The translations under genes and the position numbers were made by a program. Positions 18,594 to 27,238 of a DNA stretch of 64,000 nt are shown here, piece by piece. Numbering within the stretch: position 1 is the first letter of the stretch; every line of letters begins with the position of its first letter. This DNA is from SG-bin9 sp049323835 (lineage in GTDB: Bacteria; Pseudomonadota; Alphaproteobacteria; Rhizobiales; Xanthobacteraceae): contig JBMOOJ010000095.1 in assembly GCA_049323835.1 (NCBI GenBank), positions 19,502 through 83,501 of the forward strand, written 5' to 3'. The notes beneath the pieces are model-generated. The model worked only from the letters and a program-made list of their open reading frames with translations, was not told where the DNA came from and did not search any database.

Positions 18594-18845
18594 CTACTCG
18601 AACTCGCACGCTCGCTCGCGAACAGCGGTGCCGCGCTTGGTCCGCTTCTGATCGGTTTCGCAGCGCGGACGCAAGTCAAGCGTGTGACGTTTAATGTTCA
18701 CATCGACCGGGCGCAGGGCCTGCACCGGCGTCGGGATGGAGATACGTGGCTGAGTCGGCGCAAGCGAATTGGCGAACGCGGAACCTGCTCCCAAGCCAGC
18801 GATGATGGCCGCCAGCCAAAGCGCGATGAAGGCCTGCCGTCGCAT
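18594..18845 (-). CDS. Small exported hypothetical protein
   Basis: An 83-residue protein with a signal peptide (RRQAFIALWLAAIIAGLGAG, cleaved after AFA). The mature part is basic and Pro-rich (SLAPTQPRISIPTPVQALRP, then KRHTLDLRPRCETDQKRTKR), with two Cys. No family recognised. The ATG at 18845 was chosen because the signal peptide begins there; longer in-frame starts run into the rnd promoter region. GGAG precedes it about 10 bp upstream. It is divergent from rnd. Confidence 0.55.
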   Translation of the reverse strand: MRRQAFIALWLAAIIAGLGAGSAFANSLAPTQPRISIPTPVQALRPVDVNIKRHTLDLRPRCETDQKRTKRGTAVRERACEFE

Positions 18846-19020
18846 GAAAAAGGTGCTCCGCGTTCGGTTTCGCAATGCGATACTCCTTCGTAGCCTTGCC
18901 GGAACATCGGGTTCACGGGCATGCATAAAATTCGCCGGGTTCGGTCCGACCCCGCCTCCGACGACCCCAAGCCTCAATTTCGAATGGATAAATTCCCCGG
19001 CTGCGCTTAATAAGCCCCGC

Positions 19021-20175
19021 ATGGAATTGATCACCACGACCGGGGCGCTGACGGCCGTCTGCGACCGCCTCGCCAAACACAGTGTGATAACCGTCGACAC
19101 TGAGTTTCTGCGCGAGACCACCTATTACCCCCTGCTCTGCGTCATCCAGCTGGCGAGCGCCGAGGATGCGGTCGTGATCGACGCGCTGGCCGACGGCATC
19201 GATCTCAATCCGTTTTTCGACCTGATGGCAAACGAGAGCGTGCTGAAGGTCTTTCACGCCGCGCGCCAGGACATCGAAATCATCTTCCACCGCGCCAACA
19301 TCGTCCCGCATCCGGTGTTCGATACCCAGGTTGCGGCCATGGTGCTTGGCTACGGCGACAGCATCGCCTACGACGCGCTGGTCGAGCGCATCACCGGCCA
19401 CCGCCCGGACAAGACCCATCGATTCACCGACTGGTCGCGCCGCCCGCTGACCGAAGATCAGGCGAACTACGCCCTCGCCGACGTCACCTACTTGCGCGAT
19501 GTGTTCGCGGCGCTCGACGCCGACCTGAAGAAGCGCGGCCGCAGCGACTGGGTCAGCGAGGAGATGGATATCCTCACCTCGCCGCGGACCTATGACTTCC
19601 ACCCAGAGCGGGCGTGGGAGCGGCTGAAGACGCGCGTGCGCAAGCCGAAAGAGCTTGCCGTGCTCATGGAAGTCGCGGCCTGGCGCGAAGCCGAGGCGCA
19701 AAGCCGTGACGTGCCGCGCAGCCGCATCCTGAAGGACGACGCGATCGGCGATATCGCCACCCATGCGCCGGCGACGATCGAGAAGCTCGCAAATCTGCGC
19801 TCGATCCCGAAAGGTTTCGAGAAATCGAAATGGGGCCAGGACATCGTCGCGGCCGTGCAGCGCGGCGTCGCCCGCGATCCGCAGACCTTGCCGAAGCTGG
19901 AAAAGCCGCGCGGCTCCGCCAACGGCTCGGCCACCGTGGAGTTGCTGAAGGTTCTTCTGCGTATGACCTCGGAGAAGCACGGCGTGGCATCCAAGGTCAT
20001 CGCCACCGTCGACGACCTCGAACAGATTGCCATCAGTGATGAAGCGGATGTGGGTGCGCTGCATGGCTGGCGGCGAGAGCTATTCGGCGAAGCGGCGCTC
20101 GCGCTCAAGCGCGGCCAGCTTGCGCTTGCGGTCGAGAAAGGCCGCGTCGTCCGCGTCGATCGCAGGGAAAGCTGA
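19021..20175 (+). CDS. rnd: Ribonuclease D
   Basis: A 384-residue DEDDy-type 3'-5' exoribonuclease that trims tRNA 3' ends. The exonuclease motifs are visible: Exo I VDTEFLRETTYYP (about 24-36), Exo II FHAARQDIEIIF (about 79-90) and Exo III NYALADVTYLRDVF (about 149-162), with the catalytic Tyr. An HRDC domain follows at about 205-290 (LAVLMEVAAWREAEAQSRDV). The length fits E. coli RNase D (375). The ATG at 19021 is right before the conserved N-terminus. It converges on ppx with 18 bp between the stop codons. Confidence 0.94.
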   Translation: MELITTTGALTAVCDRLAKHSVITVDTEFLRETTYYPLLCVIQLASAEDAVVIDALADGIDLNPFFDLMANESVLKVFHAARQDIEIIFHRANIVPHPVFDTQVAAMVLGYGDSIAYDALVERITGHRPDKTHRFTDWSRRPLTEDQANYALADVTYLRDVFAALDADLKKRGRSDWVSEEMDILTSPRTYDFHPERAWERLKTRVRKPKELAVLMEVAAWREAEAQSRDVPRSRILKDDAIGDIATHAPATIEKLANLRSIPKGFEKSKWGQDIVAAVQRGVARDPQTLPKLEKPRGSANGSATVELLKVLLRMTSEKHGVASKVIATVDDLEQIAISDEADVGALHGWRRELFGEAALALKRGQLALAVEKGRVVRVDRRES

Positions 20176-20193
20176 ACGCCCGCCTGCCCCGGT

Positions 20194-21798
20194 TCAGCGT
20201 TTGACGATCGCCGACGAGCGTCCGACCATCCTGGTGAGCTGCTTGAAGCGATTGCCGATGCGATCCGCGGCGAGGTCCGCCACCTTCGGATCGAACACCA
20301 GCATGATCTTGCGGCCACGCGCACGGAAATGCGTCGAGGGGAGAACGCCGCCGCGCGCCGCCGAGATCAGGTGCGCCACGCGGAAGATGGCCCCGAGCAC
20401 GCGCGCCCGCTCGACCGCCGCCGGCAGCAGCAACTCGCGAATCTCTGCAGGCGCTTCGTTTTCAGCATTGAGGCCGGCGTAACGGTAGTAGATGGCGAGC
20501 GCGAGGAACGCGCGGCCCTCATGGCTGATTGCTCCGAAATGGCCGTTGGTGATCAGATTCAGCGTCTGCTCGCCGCGGTAATCCGGGTGCGCGCGCCAGC
20601 CGATGTCCGACAGCAGGCACGCGGCATGGCGAAGCCGCCGGTCCTCATCAGTCTCCTTCAACTTCGCGACGCGAACGAAGCTTGAGGTCCACTCGATCAG
20701 ATCGTCAGCATGGCGCGGATCGCGCGAGCGCAGGTCATTCAGCGTGCCGGCGGCCGCGATCAGGCCGTCCTCCGCGCGCTCGTCGGCGGGCAGCATTTCG
20801 TACAGCAGCCCCTCGCGCACGCCATAGGTCGAGAACACGATCGCCTTCGGCTTGGCGACGCGGATGATGTACTCCATCACCAGCGCCGCGTAAGTGAGCA
20901 GCGGCCGCCGCGCATCGGCCACCGTCTCGATGTCGGCGAGGATGTTGTTGGCCGCGAGCCGCCGCAGCCGCCGGACGAAATCAAGCGCCTCGTCAGCGGG
21001 AATGGTGTAGCCGTGCATCACGCGCAGCGGATAGCCGCTCTGAATGATGTGGATTCGCGCGAGCGCGCGCCATGTGCCACCGACCGCATAGAACGCGCGC
21101 CCGCGCCCCGCCTTGAGCTGCGGCAGTCCGGCGAGGTCTTCGCGGACGATCCTTTCCGCACGCTTCAGCGATTTCTGCGACAGGTCCTGCAACGCAAGCC
21201 CGCCGAGCGGCAAGGTCGTGCCCTTGCTGATGCGATAGCCGCGAATGTCGATCAGTTCGAGCGAGCCGCCGCCGAGATCGCCGACGATGCCGTCGGCCTT
21301 GTGAATGCCTGCGATGACACCGAGCGCGGAGAGCCTTGCTTCGCGTGCGCCGGACAGGATTTCGATCGGCGCGCCGCAGATGCGCTCCGCCTGCGCGATG
21401 AAATCGGGACCGTTCTCGGCATCGCGGCAAGCGGCGGTCGCGACCGCATAGACCTTCCCGACCTTGACGACACGGCAGATGGCGCGGAACCGGCGCAGCG
21501 CGGCGAGTGCCTTCGCGACCGCATCCGGCGCGAGCAGCCCCGTGGTCTGCACCTCGCGGCCAAGACCGCACAGCGTCTTTTCGTTGAAGATCGGCGACAG
21601 GTTGCGCGTCATCGCCTCGTACACGACGAGACGCACGGAGTTCGATCCGATGTCGATGACGGCGACGCTCTCGTTCACCGCGCTCTTGGCGACACGGCGC
21701 GCGGGCGCACGCGCCGGAACAAGTCTAGCCTGGCTGCGGCTGACGCTCCGAACGGCGCGTAAGACGACGCGGCGAAGATTCCTTAAGCGACTTTCCAC
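20194..21798 (-). CDS. ppx: Exopolyphosphatase / Ppx-GppA phosphatase
   Basis: A 534-residue ASKHA-fold phosphatase. The phosphate-1 loop is AVIDIGSNSVRLVVYE (about 46-61) and the phosphate-2 loop is VGDLGGGSLELIDI (about 170-183). The C-terminal half (about 345-500) is the HD-like domain of long Ppx. It removes terminal phosphate from polyphosphate and possibly pppGpp. The reading frame starts inside the 3' end of ppk: with the GTG at 21798 the overlap is 74 bp. The basic N-terminal 40 residues are not conserved; a GTG at 21678 would remove both the extension and the overlap, so the start is uncertain. Confidence 0.92.
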   Translation of the reverse strand: MESRLRNLRRVVLRAVRSVSRSQARLVPARAPARRVAKSAVNESVAVIDIGSNSVRLVVYEAMTRNLSPIFNEKTLCGLGREVQTTGLLAPDAVAKALAALRRFRAICRVVKVGKVYAVATAACRDAENGPDFIAQAERICGAPIEILSGAREARLSALGVIAGIHKADGIVGDLGGGSLELIDIRGYRISKGTTLPLGGLALQDLSQKSLKRAERIVREDLAGLPQLKAGRGRAFYAVGGTWRALARIHIIQSGYPLRVMHGYTIPADEALDFVRRLRRLAANNILADIETVADARRPLLTYAALVMEYIIRVAKPKAIVFSTYGVREGLLYEMLPADERAEDGLIAAAGTLNDLRSRDPRHADDLIEWTSSFVRVAKLKETDEDRRLRHAACLLSDIGWRAHPDYRGEQTLNLITNGHFGAISHEGRAFLALAIYYRYAGLNAENEAPAEIRELLLPAAVERARVLGAIFRVAHLISAARGGVLPSTHFRARGRKIMLVFDPKVADLAADRIGNRFKQLTRMVGRSSAIVKR

Positions 21799-23929
21799 GG
21801 CCTGACAGACTTGGATTCGTCATAAAGTAGTTGTGCAGATTGAAAGGCTCGTCGCCTTTCGCGGCCTTCATACGCGTAGACGACCCGTCCGGCAACAACT
21901 GCCAGCTCTGCTCGTTGTCCTTCAGATTCGCGACCATGATCTGTTCGAGAACCTGCTGATGCACCGTAGGATTTTGCAACGGGCACAACACCTCGACGCG
22001 CCGGTCGAGGTTCCGCGGCATCATGTCGGCGGACGAGATATACACAGCCGCCTTCGCGCTCGGCAGGCCGTGCCCCATCCCGAAGCAGTAGATTCGGCCG
22101 TGCTCAAGAAAACGGCCGATCACCGATTTGACGCGAATGTTGTCTGAGAGGCCCGGAACTCCCGGGCGCAGACAGCAGATTCCCCGCACGACGAGATCGA
22201 TCGAGACCCCGGCCTGCGATGCCTCGTAAAGGGCATCGATGATGTCGGGATCGACCAGCGAGTTCATCTTCAGCCAGATTGCGCCCGGCTTGCCGTGTTT
22301 CACGTAGTTCGTCTCGCCGCGAATGTGTTCGAGCATCCGCTTGCGCAGCGTGATCGGCGATACAGCCATCTTCTCGATGTCGCTCGGCTCGGCATAGCCG
22401 GTGATGAAGTTGAACACGCGCGCCGCATCGCGCCCGATCACCGGATCGGACGTGAAATATGACAGATCGGTGTAGATGCGCGCGGTCACCGGATGATAGT
22501 TGCCAGTGCCGGTATGCACGTAAGTCGTCAGGTTGCCGCCCTCACGGCGAACGACCAGCGACAGCTTGGCATGCGTCTTCAGCTCGATGAAGCCATAGAC
22601 CACCTGCACGCCGGCGCGTTCGAGGTCGCGCGCCCAGCGGATATTGGCTTCCTCGTCGAAACGCGCTTTCAGCTCGATCAGCGCGGTGACCGACTTGCCG
22701 GCCTCCGCCGCTTCAGCGAGCGCACGCACAATCGGTGAGTTGTTCGAGGTGCGGTAGAGCGTCTGTTTGATCGCGACCACATCCGGATCGCGCGCGGCCT
22801 GTTGCAGGAACTGCACGACCACATCGAAGGATTCGTACGGGTGGTGGACGACGAGGTCTTTCGACCGGATCGCTGCGAAGATGTCGCCACCGTAATCGCG
22901 CACACGCTCGGGATGGCGCGGCACATACGGCGGGAACTCGAGATCGGGCCGATCGAGGCGCGTGAGTTGCGACAACTCGTTCATCGCCAGCACGCCATCG
23001 ACCAGCAATACGTCGTCGTCCGTGGTCGAAAGCGCGGTCTTCACGAACGAGCGCAACTCTTCCGGCATGGTCGCTTCGATTTCGAGGCGGATCACCGACC
23101 CGCGGCGGCGGCGCTTCAGTGCCGTCTCGAACACGCGCACCAGATCTTCCGCTTCTTCCTCGATTTCGATTTCGGAGTCGCGGATGATCCGGAACGCGCC
23201 CTGCCCCTTGACCGTGTAGCCCGGAAACAGGCGGTTGATGAATAGACCCGTCGCCTGTTCGAGCGTGATGAGCCGGAACGTACCGTCCTTGCCATTCGAC
23301 GGCAGGCGGATGAAGCGATCGATCTTGCCCGGCATGCGGATCAGCGCGTTCATCGGCTTGCCGTCGCTCGTCCGCACCAGATGCAGCGCGATGGTGAAGC
23401 CGAGGCTCGGGATGAACGGGAACGGATGCGCCGGATCGATCGCGAGCGGCGTCAGCAGCGGAAAGATGTTGTGGAGGAAGTGATCCTCGACCCACGCGGT
23501 CTCGGCTTTCGAAACGTCCTTGCCGTCGACCAGCACGATGCCGTGGTCGGCAAGCATCACGCGCAGGTCGCGCCAGATTTCCTGCTGATCGGCGGCAAGC
23601 CTGGAAACCGTCTCGTTGATGCGGGCAAGCTGTTCGGCCGGTGTCAGGCCGTCTGGGCTGCGTTCGACGATGCCCTCGCGGAGCTGAGCCTTGAGGCCCG
23701 CGACGCGAACCATGAAGAACTCATCAAGGTTATTGGCGGAAATCGAGAGGAAGCGGACCCGCTCCAGCGCCGGATGGCCGGGATTGACCGACTCCTCCAG
23801 CACGCGGCGATTGAAATGCAGCCAGGACAGTTCCCGGTTGATGAATCGCTCGGGACTTGCCGCAATCGACGGCACAGCGGCGATCTCCGCATTTTCTTGA
23901 TTTATTGCAATAGCTTGCGCGGATTCCAT
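21725..23929 (-). CDS. ppk: Polyphosphate kinase 1
   Basis: A 734-residue PPK1, which polymerises the gamma phosphate of ATP into polyphosphate. The N-terminal domain begins RFINRELSWLHFNRRVLEES. The middle region has the head domain. The two C-terminal phospholipase-D-like domains contain the catalytic His region (KLSLVVRREGGNLTTYVHTG, then GNYHPVTARIYTDLS). The ATG at 23929 begins the family-typical MESAQAIAI; a longer start at 24004 is possible but non-conserved. It lies between hdaA and ppx on the same strand and overlaps ppx, so synthesis and degradation of polyphosphate are genetically coupled. Confidence 0.94.
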   Translation of the reverse strand: MESAQAIAINQENAEIAAVPSIAASPERFINRELSWLHFNRRVLEESVNPGHPALERVRFLSISANNLDEFFMVRVAGLKAQLREGIVERSPDGLTPAEQLARINETVSRLAADQQEIWRDLRVMLADHGIVLVDGKDVSKAETAWVEDHFLHNIFPLLTPLAIDPAHPFPFIPSLGFTIALHLVRTSDGKPMNALIRMPGKIDRFIRLPSNGKDGTFRLITLEQATGLFINRLFPGYTVKGQGAFRIIRDSEIEIEEEAEDLVRVFETALKRRRRGSVIRLEIEATMPEELRSFVKTALSTTDDDVLLVDGVLAMNELSQLTRLDRPDLEFPPYVPRHPERVRDYGGDIFAAIRSKDLVVHHPYESFDVVVQFLQQAARDPDVVAIKQTLYRTSNNSPIVRALAEAAEAGKSVTALIELKARFDEEANIRWARDLERAGVQVVYGFIELKTHAKLSLVVRREGGNLTTYVHTGTGNYHPVTARIYTDLSYFTSDPVIGRDAARVFNFITGYAEPSDIEKMAVSPITLRKRMLEHIRGETNYVKHGKPGAIWLKMNSLVDPDIIDALYEASQAGVSIDLVVRGICCLRPGVPGLSDNIRVKSVIGRFLEHGRIYCFGMGHGLPSAKAAVYISSADMMPRNLDRRVEVLCPLQNPTVHQQVLEQIMVANLKDNEQSWQLLPDGSSTRMKAAKGDEPFNLHNYFMTNPSLSGRGKSLKESSPRRLTRRSERQPQPG

Positions 23930-24042
23930 GGGCCGTCGATCCGTTGTCGGGAAATAGCGCGGCCGCCGGGGGCCGGTTTTGGGGCCACCTTGGTCGGCTC
24001 TCATGACAGTTCAATGACATGATGAACCCGGCCAGCGCCGGG

Positions 24043-24726
24043 TCAAGGCGCAGCGTGCCGCAGCAGTTCCGTGGCCAGCGCCCGCGTCACGGGACGGCCA
24101 AGCCGCAGCCCTTCCCGGTCCAGGAGTTCGACCGCCCGCTTTGCAGCCGCGAATGTGCGCTCGATCCGCGTCGCGAGATAGCTCACCAGGCTCTCGTCGA
24201 CCATCATCTGGCGGTCGGCGCACAGCTTGACGATCAGAGCCCGAAGCAGCGCGTCGTCCGGCGGCGCCATATCGATGACCGGCACGGCGCGCAATCGCGA
24301 GATCAGATCGCGCAGTTGAACGGCCATCTCCGCCGGCGTCGTCCGCGACGTCATCAGCAGATCGGCCTCGTCCTGCCGCGCAAGATTCAACAGATGAAAA
24401 AGTGCGGCCTCGTTGAGTTCGCCGCGATCGATGTCCTCGACAACCAGCGCGCCGGTCGCGAGCGCCGACGGCACGAGATCGGGTGTCAGCGCCTGCGCCG
24501 AAATCACCCGCGCACCCGCGCGTGCGGCCCAGATCGTCGCGAGATGGCTTTTGCCGCAGCCCTCCGGACCCGCGAGCCACATCACGCGATGGGGCCAATC
24601 AGGCCAGCGATCGATCAGCGCCAGCGCAACCGCATTGCCTGGCCCTTCGAGAAAGTCGTCGCGCGACAGGCTTTCCGCATGCGGAAGCGCCAATGCAAGC
24701 TGACGAGGTTGCGCACCGGCGGCCAC
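24043..24726 (-). CDS. hdaA: DnaA-related regulatory protein HdaA
   Basis: A 227-residue AAA+ protein, homologous to DnaA domain III but lacking the DNA-binding C-terminus. Walker A is GPEGCGKSHLATIW (about 53-66) and Walker B is LVVEDIDRGE (about 92-101). The sensor region includes LLMTSRTTPAEM. The N-terminal QLALALPH is a clamp-binding motif of the Hda type (QL-x-L-x-L/F). It should promote hydrolysis of DnaA-bound ATP together with the DNA sliding clamp, preventing re-initiation. GTG start with AGGAG upstream; 10 bp downstream of pgsA, so the two form an operon. Confidence 0.9.
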   Translation of the reverse strand: MAAGAQPRQLALALPHAESLSRDDFLEGPGNAVALALIDRWPDWPHRVMWLAGPEGCGKSHLATIWAARAGARVISAQALTPDLVPSALATGALVVEDIDRGELNEAALFHLLNLARQDEADLLMTSRTTPAEMAVQLRDLISRLRAVPVIDMAPPDDALLRALIVKLCADRQMMVDESLVSYLATRIERTFAAAKRAVELLDREGLRLGRPVTRALATELLRHAAP

Positions 24727-24736
24727 AGGCCAACTC

Positions 24737-25282
24737 CTAATAGACCGACTCGATCGTGCTCATGTGGCGGACCCACTCGACGAGATAGAGCGACACGGAA
24801 AGCAGCGTCAATACGGTCACGCAGGCCATCAGGATCACGTCGAACGGTTCCGGCGACAGACCGAAGCCGAGCGCAGCAAGAATGAGTGCCGCGAACGCGA
24901 CCTGCGCCACGGTGTTGAGCTTCGACACCATCAGCGGCTTCATCGGGATCGGCTTGCCGAACAGCCACGATATGATCACCGCACCGACGATCATCAGGTC
25001 GCGCGACACGACCAGGATGACAATCCAGCGCGGCACCGCCCCCCAGATGCCGAGCGCGACATAGATCGAAACCAGAAGCGCCTTGTCGGCGACCGGATCG
25101 AGCAGCGCGCCGAGCTCGCTCGACATATTGAACCGCTTGGCGAGGAAACCGTCGATGGCGTCGCTGACACCCGCCACCAGGAATACGGCGAACGCGATGG
25201 TCATCTGGTTCGCGGCAATTGCCCAGACGATGACCGGTACCAGCAGGATGCGGCCAAGTGTGATGATGTTCGGGATATTCAC
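24737..25282 (-). CDS. pgsA: CDP-alcohol phosphatidyltransferase (PgsA-like)
   Basis: A 181-residue integral membrane enzyme. The family signature D-x2-D-G-x2-A-R-x8-G-x3-D-x3-D is present as SDAIDGFLAKRFNMSSELGA followed by LLDPVADK, with all four aspartates. About five membrane helices follow. The most likely activity is CDP-diacylglycerol:glycerol-3-phosphate phosphatidyltransferase, the first step to phosphatidylglycerol, but sequence alone does not exclude cardiolipin or other alcohol substrates. The start was set at GTG 25282, just before IPNIITLGRILLVPV; an upstream ATG at 25369 gives an unconserved leader. It is divergent from purM. Confidence 0.85.
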   Translation of the reverse strand: MNIPNIITLGRILLVPVIVWAIAANQMTIAFAVFLVAGVSDAIDGFLAKRFNMSSELGALLDPVADKALLVSIYVALGIWGAVPRWIVILVVSRDLMIVGAVIISWLFGKPIPMKPLMVSKLNTVAQVAFAALILAALGFGLSPEPFDVILMACVTVLTLLSVSLYLVEWVRHMSTIESVY

Positions 25283-25422
25283 GCGACGTTCCAGGCCCCC
25301 GGCATTCGGCTTTCCGCTCTCGTTACCCCCGCCTCTAAATAGTACATGTGCGCATCGGTGGCGAGGCATTGCGCGGCATCAAATTCCGACGTAACCACCG
25401 CGTAAACCTCCTGGAAAGCGGC

Positions 25423-26496
25423 ATGACGCACCCCAAAAACGGCCTTTCCTATTCAGACGCGGGCGTCGACATCGACGCAGGCAACCGGCTGGTCGACCTG
25501 ATCAAGCCGATGGTGCGCGCCACCGCCCGCCCCGGAGCGGACGCCGAAATCGGCGGCTTCGGCGGGCTGTTCGACCTGAAGGCCGCCGGCTTCAAGGATC
25601 CGGTGCTCGTTGCTGCCACCGACGGCGTCGGAACCAAGGTGAAGATCGCTATCGAAACCGGGCTGCATGCGGGCATTGGCATTGATCTCGTCGCCATGTC
25701 GGTGAACGACCTTGTCGTGCAGGGCGCGGAGCCGCTGTTCTTTCTCGACTACTTCGCCTGCGGCAAGCTCGATCCCGAAGCGACGGCTGCAATTGTCGCC
25801 GGCGTCGCCGAAGGCTGCCGTGAATCCGGCTGCGCATTGATCGGCGGCGAAACCGCGGAGATGCCCGGCCTCTACAAAGATGGCGATTACGATCTCGCGG
25901 GCTTTGCCGTCGGCGCGGCCGAGCGCGGCACGTTGCTGCCACGGCCCGACATCGCCGCCGGCGATGCGGTGATCGGTCTCGCCTCCTCCGGCGTTCATTC
26001 GAACGGCTTCTCGCTGGTGCGCAAGATCGTCGAGCACACCGGTCTCGGCTTCGACGCGCAGGCCCCCTTCGCGCCGGTGATGACGCTTGGCGGCGCGCTG
26101 CTGACGCCGACGCGGCTCTATGTAAAGTCGTGCTTGCGCGCGATCCGCGAAACCGGGGCTGTCAAGGGGCTCGCCCACATCACCGGCGGCGGCTTCACCG
26201 ACAACATCCCGCGCGTGCTGCCGAAGACGCTCGGGGTGCGCATCGATCTCGGCCGCGTGCCGGTGCTGCCCGTCTTCAAGTGGCTCGCAGCCGAAGGCGG
26301 CGTTGCCGAGCTTGAAATGCTGCGCACGTTCAACTGCGGCATCGGCATGATCGCCGTCGTCAACCCGGATGCGGTCACGCAGGTGATCGGCGTGTTGAAG
26401 GACAACGGCGAGACCGCCGTTCATCTCGGCGAAGTGATCGAAGCCAAGGGGGATGAGCGCGTCGTTTATGATGGCCATCTCGACCTGACGCAGTAA
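25423..26496 (+). CDS. purM: Phosphoribosylformylglycinamidine cyclo-ligase
   Basis: A 357-residue AIR synthetase that makes aminoimidazole ribotide from FGAM with ATP. The family motifs are clear: LSYSDAGVDIDAGNRLVDLI at the N-terminus, VAATDGVGTKVKIA, SVNDLVVQGAEPLFFLDYFA (ATP and metal binding), GGETAEMPGLY, ASSGVHSNGFSLVRKI and HITGGGFTDNIPRVLP. Start at ATG 25423, the family-typical N-terminus. It forms an operon with purN 4 bp downstream. The divergent intergenic region with pgsA is 140 bp. Confidence 0.96.
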   Translation: MTHPKNGLSYSDAGVDIDAGNRLVDLIKPMVRATARPGADAEIGGFGGLFDLKAAGFKDPVLVAATDGVGTKVKIAIETGLHAGIGIDLVAMSVNDLVVQGAEPLFFLDYFACGKLDPEATAAIVAGVAEGCRESGCALIGGETAEMPGLYKDGDYDLAGFAVGAAERGTLLPRPDIAAGDAVIGLASSGVHSNGFSLVRKIVEHTGLGFDAQAPFAPVMTLGGALLTPTRLYVKSCLRAIRETGAVKGLAHITGGGFTDNIPRVLPKTLGVRIDLGRVPVLPVFKWLAAEGGVAELEMLRTFNCGIGMIAVVNPDAVTQVIGVLKDNGETAVHLGEVIEAKGDERVVYDGHLDLTQ

Positions 26497-26500
26497 GACC

Positions 26501-27097
26501 ATGACGCGTTTGCGCCTCGGCTTTCTGGCTTCGCATGGCGGCACCAGCATGCGCAGTATCGTCAAGGCGATCGACAGCGGCGAACTCACCGCCGATGCAT
26601 GTGTTCTCGTCTGCAACAATGCCGACGCCCCTGCACTTGCCTTCGCGCGCGAACGCGGGCTGCCGGCACATCACATCAGCGCAAAGTCGGCCGGTGGCGA
26701 AGATGCCGCCGACGCCGCGATCTGCCGGACGCTTGAGGATGCAGGTTGCAACTGGATCGTGATGTCGGGCTACATGCGCAAGCTCGGCCCGAAAACACTG
26801 AAGGCGTTCGAGGGGCGCATTCTCAACATCCACCCCGCGCTGCTACCGAAGTTCGGCGGTCAGGGCATGTATGGCCGCCGCGTGCATGAGGCGGTCGTTG
26901 CCGCCGGCGAAACGATCAGCGGCATCACCATCCATCTCGTCGATGGCGAGTACGATCATGGCGCGATCATCGCGCAGCGCGAAGTTCCCGTACTGCCCGG
27001 CGATACGGCGGAAGATCTGGAGCGCCGCGTCGCGAGCGCCGAGCCGCCGTTCTTCGTTGATGTGCTGAAGACAATCGCGGCCGGCACATCCATCTGA
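26501..27097 (+). CDS. purN: Phosphoribosylglycinamide formyltransferase
   Basis: A 198-residue GAR transformylase, which formylates GAR with 10-formyl-THF. The catalytic Asn and His are in ILNIHPALLP (about 107-116), and the Asp is in the loop HLVDGEYDHGAIIAQ. The protein differs from the usual alphaproteobacterial PurN: the phosphate-binding loop reads SHGGTSMR rather than SGRGSNM, and the segment after the catalytic loop has GGQGMYGRRVHEAV. This subtype is known from other bacteria and plants. Context with purM, 4 bp upstream, supports the assignment. No terminator is evident before the autotransporter gene. Confidence 0.9.
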   Translation: MTRLRLGFLASHGGTSMRSIVKAIDSGELTADACVLVCNNADAPALAFARERGLPAHHISAKSAGGEDAADAAICRTLEDAGCNWIVMSGYMRKLGPKTLKAFEGRILNIHPALLPKFGGQGMYGRRVHEAVVAAGETISGITIHLVDGEYDHGAIIAQREVPVLPGDTAEDLERRVASAEPPFFVDVLKTIAAGTSI

Positions 27098-27238
27098 CGT
27101 GGCTGGATCAGGTGTGACCTCATCACCACACGGCCCGTCAATGCGGCGCGTCACCCGCCTGCCATCGTTGACCCCACCTCCGAATTCGGGACAATTTCCG
27201 CTTGTTCGTCCGCATTTGAACTGAAAGCACAGCACCGG

